Source: CAZZBK01 sp964652155 | Lineage (GTDB): Bacteria > Planctomycetota > Planctomycetia > Pirellulales > PNKZ01 | Assembly (NCBI GenBank): GCA_964652155.1 | Contig: CAZZBK010000081.1 | Coordinates: 1 to 27,604 of the forward strand | DNA length: 27,604 bases | Reading direction: 5' to 3' | Part shown: piece after piece, positions 7,735-15,730 of the stretch | How positions within the stretch are numbered: position 1 is the stretch's first letter | Layout: the number at the start of each line of letters is the position of its first letter | Program-made: the position numbers and the translations under genes | Notes under the pieces: model-generated | What the model was told of the DNA's origin: nothing | What the model saw: the letters and a program-made list of their open reading frames with translations, nothing else | Databases searched by the model: none

Positions 7735-8862
7735 ATGCGCTGTCTGCTTGCGATCGTTCTATCGCTGGGGTTGTTCGCCAATGCCGGGTCGACACTCTCG
7801 GCCGCGGTGCTCAAATCGCCCGAGCGCGGCAGTGTCGCGCTGCAAGGAATCGACGTCATCCGCTTTGCGCCCGAGGGGGTGTTGCTGATCGCCGACGGCA
7901 AGGGGAACCAGATCGTCGCGGTCGACACGCAAGACACGGCACCGCTCAGCGGAGCCGGGGCCAACGTCAAGAACATCGGCGAGGAGATTGCCGCCCGGCT
8001 CGGATCCAAGCCCGCCGATGTCGAAGTGATCGATCTGGTCGTCAACCCGCTGTCGACCAAAGCCTATCTGGCGATCCGCAAGCACGACGAGAAGCGTGAC
8101 CTGATCGTGACGGTCGACCCCAACGGCAAGCTCGGCCTGCTCGCGCTCGACAACGTGCCGCATGTGCGCGTCGGCCTGCCGCGAGACGACAAGGGCGCGC
8201 CGTCGCTGCGCATCACCGACCTGGCCTGGGCCAACGATCGGCTCGTGGCCGCGGCTCGCGCGAACGAGGAGTTTGCCTCGAAGTTATTGATCGTTCCCGG
8301 CCCGTTGAGCTCGAAGAGCACCAGTGAGTCGTACAGTGCCGAGACGTTCCACGTGGCGCACAACAAGTGGGAGACCAAGGCCCCGATGTCGTCGATCATG
8401 CCCTACGAAGAGAACGGCCAGTGGTACGTGGTTGGCGCGTTCTCCTGCACGCCGATCGTCAAGTACCCACTCGCCGAGCTGCAAGCCGGCGCGAAGGTCA
8501 AGGGGATCAGCATGATTGAGTTGGGCAGCGGCAACCGGCCGCTCAACATGTTCTCATACGAGAAGGACGGCAAGCCATCGGTGCTTGTGAACACGTTCCG
8601 CTTCCATCACGCGCGGGCCCCGCTCAGCCCGAGCCCCTACTGGACCTGCCGATTCAATCGCGAGTTGCTCGCCGATCAGCGGAAGATTAACGAGCAGGCC
8701 GTGCGACGCGACGTTAAAAACCCGGCCGACGCGGCGATTACGATGGTCGACGCCTTTGGCGGCGTCGTACACATGGATCGCCTCGACGCGCAGCGAGCGC
8801 TGGTGATTCGCAACGGCGCGGCGGAGAAGCAACTCGATTTGGCGACGGTCGTGTTGCCGTAG
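7735..8862 (+). CDS. Secreted protein of unknown function, propeller-like
   Basis: A 375-residue protein with a signal peptide (residues 1 to about 23: basic start, hydrophobic core, ending TLSA). The ATG at 7735 is chosen because AAGGAG lies 6 bases upstream and the signal peptide then starts correctly; an upstream TTG at 7708 would add nine residues in front of it. The body has repeated strand-turn patterns (GVLLIADGKGNQIVAVD, AYLAIRKHDEKRDLIVTVD) that resemble beta-propeller blades, but I recognise no named domain. Two conserved-looking Cys (in FSCTP and WTCRF) could matter. It probably forms an operon with the next gene, which starts 26 bases downstream. Confidence 0.8.
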   Translation: MRCLLAIVLSLGLFANAGSTLSAAVLKSPERGSVALQGIDVIRFAPEGVLLIADGKGNQIVAVDTQDTAPLSGAGANVKNIGEEIAARLGSKPADVEVIDLVVNPLSTKAYLAIRKHDEKRDLIVTVDPNGKLGLLALDNVPHVRVGLPRDDKGAPSLRITDLAWANDRLVAAARANEEFASKLLIVPGPLSSKSTSESYSAETFHVAHNKWETKAPMSSIMPYEENGQWYVVGAFSCTPIVKYPLAELQAGAKVKGISMIELGSGNRPLNMFSYEKDGKPSVLVNTFRFHHARAPLSPSPYWTCRFNRELLADQRKINEQAVRRDVKNPADAAITMVDAFGGVVHMDRLDAQRALVIRNGAAEKQLDLATVVLP

Positions 8863-8888
8863 TCGTGCTGTCAACGAGGACACTGTCG

Positions 8889-10013
8889 ATGCGGTTTATT
8901 CGCACGGTGACCGTCGGATTGCTGGGACTCGGCTGGCTCGTCGGTCCCTTATGGGGCGGCGAGCCAGCACCGCTGCGAATCGAGTCGTCGGTCGACGCGC
9001 GCCGGCCGACGATCGTCTGGGACATGGGGCCCAGCGTGTCGGCGCAACTCGGCGAGCGACCGCAGGACGCTTGGGCGAGCGTGTTCTGGATCGCGCGGGT
9101 CGATGAGCAGGGGCGCGCCGGCTTGAGCGTGTTCGGTAACTACGTCCGAGCAGGTCACGCGTTGCGATTGACCCCCGCCGTGCAACTCGCTCCGGGAGGC
9201 GTGTATCGCGTCGCGGTCGTCGCCCAAGGGGTGAAGCTTCCCACGCTTGAGTATCGGGTGCCTGCAAGCATGGCGGCGGTCGCCACGCGCGTCGAGCGTG
9301 TGTATCCGACGGCAGACCGAATCCCGGCGAACCTGCTCAAGTTCTATCTCTACTTCTCCGCTCCGATGCGCGACACCGACGGCATTTTCGATCATCTGCA
9401 CCTCATCGATTCTCAAGGCCAGAGTGTTCATGATCCCTGGCGGCGGCAGTCATTGTGGAGCGATGACGGACGGCGGCTGACGCTGCTCATTCATCCCGGC
9501 CGGATCAAAAAGGGGGTTAATCTGCGCGAGGAGTTGGGTCCCGTGTTGCGGCCAGGAGAAACCTACACGCTCGTCATCGATCGCGACGTGCTCGATGCCG
9601 CCGGACAACCGCTCGTCGCGTCAGAGCGTAAAACGTTCCTGGCCACGGCCGAGGTCAACTCGCGCGTTTTGGTCGGCGACTGGAAACTGTCGTCCCCTCG
9701 CGCTCAAACGCGCGAACCGCTGCTCATCACGTTCGATCGAGCACTCGATCATGCCCTGGCTCGACGGCTGCTGCGGGTGAGCGACGCACGGGGCGAACCG
9801 TTCTCAGGAAGCGTCGAACTCGGTCCGGACGAGCGGCAATGCCGCTGGGTACCGCACCAACCGTGGACACTGGGGCTCCACACGCTCGATGTGGACGAGG
9901 TGCTCGAGGATTTGGCCGGCAACACCGTCACGCGGGTGTTTGACACCGACCTCGAACAAGGAGATTTGCCGGGGACGAGACGCACACGGACGTTCTCGAC
10001 CTTGGCGAAATGA
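8889..10013 (+). CDS. Secreted protein with bacterial Ig-like (SbsA/Big_5-type) region
   Basis: A 374-residue protein with an N-terminal signal peptide (to about residue 22, ending in LWGG). The ATG at 8889 is preferred over the GTG at 8865 because CGAGGA lies 8 bases upstream and the leader is then typical. The segment from about residue 135 onward (YPTADRIPANLLKFYLYFS, then PMRDTDG) resembles the SbsA Ig-like/Big_5 domain, which marks 'extreme value' adhesion modules in surface proteins. A second similar segment occurs near the C-terminus (LLITFDRALDHALARRLL). The function is unknown; from position and export signal it likely works with the preceding secreted protein. No membrane anchor is visible. 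Confidence 0.8.
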   Translation: MRFIRTVTVGLLGLGWLVGPLWGGEPAPLRIESSVDARRPTIVWDMGPSVSAQLGERPQDAWASVFWIARVDEQGRAGLSVFGNYVRAGHALRLTPAVQLAPGGVYRVAVVAQGVKLPTLEYRVPASMAAVATRVERVYPTADRIPANLLKFYLYFSAPMRDTDGIFDHLHLIDSQGQSVHDPWRRQSLWSDDGRRLTLLIHPGRIKKGVNLREELGPVLRPGETYTLVIDRDVLDAAGQPLVASERKTFLATAEVNSRVLVGDWKLSSPRAQTREPLLITFDRALDHALARRLLRVSDARGEPFSGSVELGPDERQCRWVPHQPWTLGLHTLDVDEVLEDLAGNTVTRVFDTDLEQGDLPGTRRTRTFSTLAK

Positions 10014-10033
10014 GGTTTGGCGGTCGATTGGTT

Positions 10034-10133
10034 AGTGCCAATCCTAAAATCGACGGGGACTGTCCCGAATTTGCGAAGTCTGCGAAGCAAATTGGGACTG
10101 TCCCCTTCGCATATCGGTTTTAGGATAGGCACT
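10034..10133. repeat. Long palindrome of the 'ggggactgtccc' type
   Basis: The outer arms at 10034-10052 and 10115-10133 match with two mismatches over 19 bases. Inner arms at about 10055-10074 and 10087-10105 each carry a GGGACTGTCCC core. The centre contains TGCGAAG twice. The right edge overlaps the stop codon of the rhodanese gene (10132-10134). It separates two convergent genes and could terminate both. The design is like REP/BIME elements of a second family, different in sequence from the one at 4629-4724. Confidence 0.8.
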
Positions 10134-10470
10134 AATAGCGGGGCAAGCCGGGCTGGATCGACATGGCCCAGTCGTCGATGCCCCCTTTCATGCTTTGCGC
10201 CTGCGCGAAGCCTTGCTGACGGAGCCAATTCGCCACGCGCAGCGAGCGACCGCCATGATGGCAATGCACCACGATCGGGGCGTTTTGGTGAGCGGCCAAC
10301 TCGCCGAGCCGAGCCGGCAATTCGCCCATCGGAATCAACTGGGCCTGCGGAATATGGACCTGCGCGTGCTCGCTGGCCTCGCGGCAATCGAGCAGCAAGA
10401 ACGGTTCGCCGCGGTCAAGCATCGCTTTGACGCTGGCACAATCGGTTTCCATCGGCAGCGGAACACTCAT
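10132..10470 (-). CDS. Rhodanese-like domain protein (single domain)
   Basis: A 112-residue cytoplasmic protein made of one rhodanese domain. The LLLDCRE segment (about 25-31) and the active-site loop with Cys70 in HCHHGGRS (69-76) are present, and the ending MKGGIDDWA is typical. Such proteins carry sulfane sulfur on the cysteine and transfer it to acceptors such as thiols or cyanide. GGTGA lies six bases before the ATG, supporting the start. It is divergent from the CCA-adding enzyme gene with a 96-base gap. The length is normal for a GlpE-like single-domain member. Confidence 0.92.
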   Translation of the reverse strand: MSVPLPMETDCASVKAMLDRGEPFLLLDCREASEHAQVHIPQAQLIPMGELPARLGELAAHQNAPIVVHCHHGGRSLRVANWLRQQGFAQAQSMKGGIDDWAMSIQPGLPRY

Positions 10471-10566
10471 GGCGGCTCACCCTATCTGGCTGGGAACCCA
10501 GCGTGGCTCTTGGTACGCTGAGCGTATCGTACTCCGTGAGCCTCGCTCGGCAAGTGCCCCGCCGCA

Positions 10567-11856
10567 ATGCCATCTGCCGCCATGACCGCCGATCCCCTCC
10601 AACAACGTGCCTTTGCCGTGGAAGTCGTGACGCGGCTGCGTCAGAGCGGCTTCCAGTCGTTATGGGCGGGGGGCTGCGTGCGCGATCAACTCCTGGGCCA
10701 CACGCCGAAAGATTACGACGTGGCGACCGACGCCTTGCCGGAGCAAATCCGCGCGCTGTTCGGCAAGCGGCGAACGCTCGCCATCGGCGCGGCGTTTGGT
10801 GTGATCGCCGTGGTCGGCGCTCCAGCGCAAGGGACCGTCGAAGTGGCGACCTTTCGACGCGACACGACCTACAGCGACGGGCGACGCCCGGACGCGGTGG
10901 TCTTTAGCACGGCCGAGGAAGACGCCCAGCGGCGCGATTTTACGATCAACGGACTGTTCTACGATCCGCTCGCCGACCGCGTGCTGGATTACGTCGGCGG
11001 AGTCGACGATTTGCAGCGAGGCATCGTCCGCGCGATAGGCACACCCCAAGAACGCTTCACCGAAGACAAGCTGAGGTTGCTGCGGGCCGTGCGCATGGCC
11101 GCGCGGTTTGGCTTTGAAATTGATCCCCCCACGCTGTCCGCGGTGTGTCAATTGGCGCCGCAGGTCGTGGTGGTCAGTCCCGAGCGGATCGGTCAGGAAT
11201 TACGGCAGATGCTCGTCATTCCCGCGCGGTCTCGCGCCGTGCGGTTGCTCGCCAGCACGGAGTTGCTCCAGCCGATTTGGCCTGAGTTGCTCGCAGTCTA
11301 CGCGCAGCATGTCGAGTCGGCTCCGTCCGAGTGGGTGGGCACGCTCAACGTGCTCGACGAACTCGACCGTCCGAGCGTTGCATTGGCGCTGGCCACGTCG
11401 CTGCTGCATGTCGCCGCGGGGCCGACGGCAGTCGAGGCGATCAGCAAACGCTGGCGGTTGTCGAATCAAGAGTCGCTTTGCGCCGCTTGGTTGTGGCAGC
11501 ATGCGCGGGCGCTGGACGACGCGCCCGAGACGCGCTGGTCGACGATCCAACGCTTGTTGATCGCCGCGGGGTCAGCCGAGTTGATCGAACTGCATGCGGC
11601 CCGAGCGCGTGCCGAAAATCGTTCGCTGGCCGCGGTAAACTTTTGCCGCGAGCGATGGGCTTGGCCGTCGGAGCAATTGAACCCGCCGCCGTTGGTGACC
11701 GGCCACGATCTGATTGGCCTGGGCGTCGCCAAGGGGCCCATTTTTGCCCGCTGGCTCGAACAGTTGCGCAGTGCTCAACTCGATGGCGAGATCGCCACGC
11801 GCGACGAGGCCGTGGCCCTGATCGAACGCTGGAAACGACAGACGACAGACTCGTAG
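10567..11856 (+). CDS. cca: CCA-adding tRNA nucleotidyltransferase / poly(A) polymerase family
   Basis: A 429-residue class II nucleotidyltransferase that completes or repairs the 3' CCA end of tRNA, or in some lineages adds only part of it or poly(A). The head domain has GG at 35-36 in AGGCVRD, the metal-binding DYD at 49-51, and RRDFTINGL at 122-130; then RAVRMAARFGF, the family signature. The C-terminal half is helical and diverges, as usual. No good ribosome binding site precedes 10567; Met6 (10582) is an alternative start. The sequence alone does not say whether it adds CC, A or all three bases. Confidence 0.93.
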   Translation: MPSAAMTADPLQQRAFAVEVVTRLRQSGFQSLWAGGCVRDQLLGHTPKDYDVATDALPEQIRALFGKRRTLAIGAAFGVIAVVGAPAQGTVEVATFRRDTTYSDGRRPDAVVFSTAEEDAQRRDFTINGLFYDPLADRVLDYVGGVDDLQRGIVRAIGTPQERFTEDKLRLLRAVRMAARFGFEIDPPTLSAVCQLAPQVVVVSPERIGQELRQMLVIPARSRAVRLLASTELLQPIWPELLAVYAQHVESAPSEWVGTLNVLDELDRPSVALALATSLLHVAAGPTAVEAISKRWRLSNQESLCAAWLWQHARALDDAPETRWSTIQRLLIAAGSAELIELHAARARAENRSLAAVNFCRERWAWPSEQLNPPPLVTGHDLIGLGVAKGPIFARWLEQLRSAQLDGEIATRDEAVALIERWKRQTTDS

Positions 11857-11931
11857 CGGCTGGACAAAGCGTGCCGAGCGACCTACGATCAGCGGCAGAC
11901 CTTTTCTATTTTCATCGTTAGGAACCGATTT

Positions 11932-12435
11932 GTGAGTCCCGATCAAATTCTGTCGATGGTGCTTCGCGCACTGCATCTGATTGCCGCCTCAACGGCCTTG
12001 GGAGGGATGGTATTCGCCCGGTTCGCGTTCGTGCCGGCGCTTAATGAGTTGGAGGCGGGCGCCCGAGAGCGGCTGCACGAGGCGGTCCGCTCGCGCTGGG
12101 CCAAGTTCGTGCATGTCTCGATTCTCTTCTTGCTGCTCAGCGGACTCTATAACTTCGGCAACATCATCAAGACGTATCAACTCATGCGTCCGTACCACAT
12201 GTTGTTCGGGATCAAGTTTCTGCTGGCGCTCGTCGTGTTTGCCGTGGCCAGCATCCTGGCCGGCCGCAGCGGACTCGCGCAAAAGTTGCGCCAGAATGCC
12301 AAGACGTGGCTCAATCTGAACTTGGTGCTCATCGTGTCGATTATTTTCCTCTCGGGCGTGTTGAAGAACGTACGAGAACGGAGCCCGCTCAAATCGGCGC
12401 CTGCCGCGGCGGCCGTTGTCGAGCCCGCCAAGTAA
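11932..12435 (+). CDS. Small integral membrane protein, CopD/DUF2269-like
   Basis: A 167-residue protein with about four membrane helices (roughly residues 7-30, 60-80, 88-110 and 125-145). Helix 1 carries RALHLIAASTALGG, the His-in-helix pattern of CopD-like and related membrane proteins; the function is not established. It starts with GTG, preceded by TTAGGAAC about 8 bases upstream. The tail is Ala-rich and Lys-terminated. It lies 75 bases after the CCA gene and may be cotranscribed with it and with the following microprotein gene. Confidence 0.8.
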   Translation: MSPDQILSMVLRALHLIAASTALGGMVFARFAFVPALNELEAGARERLHEAVRSRWAKFVHVSILFLLLSGLYNFGNIIKTYQLMRPYHMLFGIKFLLALVVFAVASILAGRSGLAQKLRQNAKTWLNLNLVLIVSIIFLSGVLKNVRERSPLKSAPAAAAVVEPAK

Positions 12436-12492
12436 CCTCACCGTCGCTTCCGAGACGGACCTTAAGCCCCTCCCACGATCGAGCAGTTCAAT

Positions 12493-12669
12493 ATGTCGAT
12501 GGACAAGAAGGCGAAGAAGCGAGTTGATCTGTTGCAACAACGGTTGCAAAAGCTTCGACAGCAGTTGGCCGGCGCTCGCAAACAGCCCGATGAGCCGGAC
12601 GAGGTCAAGCGGCTGGAAACCGAAATTGCCGCCACGAGCCGCGAGCTGGATGAACTCAAGGGTGCCTGA
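12493..12669 (+). CDS. 58-aa coiled-coil microprotein
   Basis: A short gene from ATG 12493 to TGA 12667. It is basic at the start (MSMDKKAKKR), then continuously helical with heptad-like Leu spacing (VDLLQQRLQKLRQQL) and a second acidic helix (EVKRLETEIAATSRELDEL). The two helices are joined by a Pro/Asp turn, so a helical hairpin or coiled-coil dimer is likely. Codon use matches the neighbours, which supports real coding. There is no strong ribosome binding site. It lies 57 bases after the CopD-like gene. The function is unknown. Confidence 0.65.
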   Translation: MSMDKKAKKRVDLLQQRLQKLRQQLAGARKQPDEPDEVKRLETEIAATSRELDELKGA

Positions 12670-12671
12670 GC

Positions 12672-12735
12672 ACCCCGCAAGAAAATGGGGGTGTGACCGG
12701 TGGACATCGACAAACGGGACCCGAAACCGTTTGTC
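12672..12735. terminator. Hairpins between convergent genes
   Basis: CACCCC/GGGGTG (about 12671-12693) is followed by a perfect 9-base stem, GACAAACGG (12709-12717) with CCGTTTGTC (12727-12735), around a 9-base loop. A smaller GGCC/GGCC stem follows. The position between two converging genes suggests two-way termination; no T run is present. Confidence 0.5.
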
Positions 12736-12779
12736 GGCCAGCATTCCGGCCACAACCCCCGCGTGGATCTAACGGTGCT

Positions 12780-13688
12780 CTAAAACGAATCGTCCACTTT
12801 GCTGAGTGCGCCGTCATGGCGACGATCGAACCAGCGGCCATCGGTTCGCTCAACTCCCAACTCGACAATGCTGTCCGCGTCGAGGTCGACGATCAACGGA
12901 CGGTCGCCGGCCTCGCCGAGCTGCACGCGGCGATCGGCCCGCGTGAATCGGCCGTCCCCATCGCTGTCGAGCAGCCACACTCCTTGGCGGAAGACACCGA
13001 TGTTGTCGATACCATCGCCATTGAAGTCGCCGACCACGGGCAGATCGCCAATCTCGCCCAGGGTCATGACATGGGCCACAATGGCCGCTTGCGGCAACGC
13101 GTGGGCCGTGCGGTGCAACACGACCCGCGGCAGCTTGCGATGGGCCGGTGAAGCGACACGCGAGGGGTGCTGATTCGGATTGTCGGCGTCGGGCAGCCCG
13201 GGCTCCAAGGCCACGGCGTCGTCGTCACCCAGCCAAGCGCGACCGACGACGCCGATGTCGGTCTTTCCGTCGCCGTCCCAATCGCCCGTGATGGGTAAAT
13301 CGCCGGCCGTTCCGCAATGCACCCACAGGTCGTCGCGGTCCCAGCGATCATTGCCATTGAGGTCGATGAACCACTGTCCGTCGAGGAACAGCCCCTGCTC
13401 GATGGCTCCGTCGCCGTTGAAATCGCCGCGCACGCGTATCGCGCCGCTGAGTTCAAAGCACGAGTCGTCAACCGCGCTCAACGTCGGCCAGGCTCGCGCG
13501 GGCAAGGCGTGAGTCGGTCGACCGACGTTGAGCGACACCAAGTGCCAATGCAGCGCCGCAGACGCCGCCAGGGGGCGAGCGTCGCTCTCCGTCGCCACGA
13601 CGATCGCGGCCGCCGAGACGATCCCGAACACGACGCCGCACATGACGGCCGAGGTGAGCGGTGATCGCCGGCGAACACCCAATCGCAT
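12780..13688 (-). CDS. Exported FG-GAP/VCBS-type repeat protein
   Basis: A 302-residue protein with a long signal or anchor segment (hydrophobic stretch at about residues 14-32). It has about four FG-GAP-like units marked by Ca-binding cores: GDFNGDG, GDWDGDG and GDFNGDG, then a degenerate last one (VDLDADS). Between the cores are 'GQWFIDLNGN' type strands. GGAG lies 7 bases before the ATG. It is a shortened paralogue of the 576-residue protein next door, sharing unit order and middle insert but lacking the SdrD-B domain and LExRxxLA segment. Likely an extracellular calcium-binding propeller or adhesive protein; the ligand is unknown. Confidence 0.87.
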   Translation of the reverse strand: MRLGVRRRSPLTSAVMCGVVFGIVSAAAIVVATESDARPLAASAALHWHLVSLNVGRPTHALPARAWPTLSAVDDSCFELSGAIRVRGDFNGDGAIEQGLFLDGQWFIDLNGNDRWDRDDLWVHCGTAGDLPITGDWDGDGKTDIGVVGRAWLGDDDAVALEPGLPDADNPNQHPSRVASPAHRKLPRVVLHRTAHALPQAAIVAHVMTLGEIGDLPVVGDFNGDGIDNIGVFRQGVWLLDSDGDGRFTRADRRVQLGEAGDRPLIVDLDADSIVELGVERTDGRWFDRRHDGALSKVDDSF

Positions 13689-13996
13689 AAATCGCTCCGG
13701 TTCTCAAGCACAGCGAACGAGACGTGCAATCGACCCCCGCCAGCGTGTCGCGGCGAGCGTTGCGGCTCATTTGAGACGCATCTGAAACATAGGTCGATGA
13801 GCGGGACGCGTCCAGGAATTCGCAGCGAAATTTGCTCGTCGGCGGAGCGAATGGCCCCGGACGAGTATCGACCATGCGGGTCGTAGCGCGTGGAGCGAAG
13901 GCACGGAGCTTTGCGGGGCGATGTTTGGCCGAATGCGATAAAAACGGCTCAAGCAATCGGCCTCGCGCCCCAGCCAGCCGCCGGAGCTCGACGAAC
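13689..13996. other. Intergenic region between the two FG-GAP genes
   Basis: No gene is supported. On the minus strand a run of five T follows a weakly paired GC-rich segment near 13935-13965, a poor terminator candidate for the upstream 576-residue gene. A GGAG ribosome binding site for the downstream gene lies next to 13689. I found no convincing promoter. The 308-base gap suggests the second gene may have its own promoter. Confidence 0.5.
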
Positions 13997-15727
13997 TTAA
14001 CGCCCTTCTTGAGCGGCCGAGACCACGCCGATGTCGTCGATCCCGTCGCCATTCCAGTCGCCGACCACGGGCCGATCGCCGGCCTCGCCGTACTCGAAGG
14101 CCAGATCGTGATGATCCAGCACGCGGTCGTGATTCAGGTCGATGAACCAACGCCCATCACGGAAGACGCCAATTTCGTCCGTACCGTCACCGTTGAAGTC
14201 GCCGACGATTGGCAGGTCGCCGAACTGACCGTACTCGAAGACCTCCGCGTCGGTTTCTGGCCGGCCGTCGGCGTGGAGCTTCAGATGCCAGACCCCAGCG
14301 CGGAACAGGCCGACGGAGTCGACCCCGGCCGAGTCCCAATCGCCGACGACGGGACGATCTGCTTGGTGACCATAGTTGAACACGCGATCGATCGTTGCGG
14401 TTCGCAAGCTGCCGTTGACGGTGCGCCGCAACTCGTGAGTGGCTCGCGGAGCGATCGGCTGGGTCGCTGACGTTGCTTGCGGCGGCAGAGTGGGTGAGTT
14501 GTCCTGAGCGGCGTTCGCGGTCGCATCGAGTGCCGCGGCCTGGCCAACGATGCCGATGTCGGTCTTGCCGTCGCCGTCCCAATCGCCCACCAAGGGTTGC
14601 GTGCCGCGATGGCCCAACTGAGCCCACATGTCCGCGTCGTCCCAGCGACCATTGCCGTTGAGATCGATGAACCATTGGCCCTCGTGGACCACGGCCAAGT
14701 CGCTGACCCCGTCGCCATTGAAATCGCCGGTCACCGGCACGCCCCAGGCGGGTCCAAAAGCGATCTGCGACTCGTAGACCTTGTCCCCCTCGACCGTGCG
14801 CAGCTTCCAATGCAGCGGCGCGCCCTCGGGCAGTTTCCAGGCAGTGTCGTTCGTGGCGCGACTCAACTGCACCGGGACAGCATCCTCGCGGGGTTGACCC
14901 CCGTTGATCACGCTCAATTGCCAGACCGGAGGCGCAGGCTCCACCGGCGTTGAACTCGTCAACTCGAGTGACGCGGGAAGCGTAATGAGCTGCGTCGGGG
15001 TGACCGATATTTGCGGGACGAGTGGCGTGGCGACATCGATGGTGGGCTGAGCCACAACCTCGCGGGCACTCGTGATTGCCTCGGTTGTCGCGGCGTCGAT
15101 GGCGACACCAAAATAGAACGGGTTCAGGGGGTTCGACGCCTCAGCGTTGTTGCCGCTCGAAGGGGCCAAGGGCAACTCGGTGAAGCCGTAATGCTGACCC
15201 GCGACACCGCTGAGGATCGCGATGTCGACCATCTGATTGCCGTCGAGCGCGTGGCCGCCGGCACTGCCGACGATCGCGCGACCGTCCTGATAACCGCTCG
15301 GTTGCAACTCCTCGAGTTGGTAGCCGTCGGGCAACAGTGCGTCGAAGTGGAATAGGCCCGCGTTGTCGGTGAGCATTGAGTCGAGCAACGTGCCGAGCGC
15401 GTCGCGCAACTGCACCCGCACACCCGAGAGCGCGGTCTCATTGGATTCGTAGGCACCATCGGCGTTTTGGTCGATAAAGACCCGGCCGCTCAGGCTGCCG
15501 AGCTGAGGCGCGTTGGTGAGCGTGCTGGAGAGCAGTTCTTGGTCCAAGAGCGAATCGAAGAGACTCGAACTCGACACGTCCAAGTCGCCCGCCAGCATGT
15601 AACGGCGTTCGAGGTGTTCGATGCGACAGCAGCGTATTCGCGGCGCGGGGACGAGGGACGTCGGCACGGCGTTGAGCGGCGCGTGTAAGGGTCGTCGAAA
15701 GGAACGCACGAGCAGTTCTCCGTTCAC
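13997..15727 (-). CDS. Surface protein with LExRxxLA motif, SdrD-B domain and FG-GAP repeats
   Basis: A 576-residue exported protein. The first 47 residues end in LERRYMLAG (39-47), a form of the 'LExRxxLA' segment common at the N-terminus of large planctomycete surface proteins. An SdrD B-like Cna-type Ig domain (about 78-185) follows, with SGRVFIDQNADG as its calcium-binding start. A low-complexity Thr/Pro/Ala linker runs to about 320. Five FG-GAP-like units then run to the end (GDFNGDG, GDWDGDG, a degenerate GDWDSAG, GDFNGDG, GDWNGDG). It starts with GTG three bases after the stop of the WD40 gene (TAG, then GTG), which suggests translational coupling. Likely a cell-surface or matrix protein; the ligand is unknown. 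Confidence 0.88.
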   Translation of the reverse strand: MNGELLVRSFRRPLHAPLNAVPTSLVPAPRIRCCRIEHLERRYMLAGDLDVSSSSLFDSLLDQELLSSTLTNAPQLGSLSGRVFIDQNADGAYESNETALSGVRVQLRDALGTLLDSMLTDNAGLFHFDALLPDGYQLEELQPSGYQDGRAIVGSAGGHALDGNQMVDIAILSGVAGQHYGFTELPLAPSSGNNAEASNPLNPFYFGVAIDAATTEAITSAREVVAQPTIDVATPLVPQISVTPTQLITLPASLELTSSTPVEPAPPVWQLSVINGGQPREDAVPVQLSRATNDTAWKLPEGAPLHWKLRTVEGDKVYESQIAFGPAWGVPVTGDFNGDGVSDLAVVHEGQWFIDLNGNGRWDDADMWAQLGHRGTQPLVGDWDGDGKTDIGIVGQAAALDATANAAQDNSPTLPPQATSATQPIAPRATHELRRTVNGSLRTATIDRVFNYGHQADRPVVGDWDSAGVDSVGLFRAGVWHLKLHADGRPETDAEVFEYGQFGDLPIVGDFNGDGTDEIGVFRDGRWFIDLNHDRVLDHHDLAFEYGEAGDRPVVGDWNGDGIDDIGVVSAAQEGR

Positions 15728-15730
15728 ACG

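Noticed and set aside
13832..15355. Long plus-strand frames opposite the FG-GAP genes
   Set aside because: They are antisense images of the repeated Asp/Gly codons and show the same periodicity; the minus strand has domains, starts and export signals.
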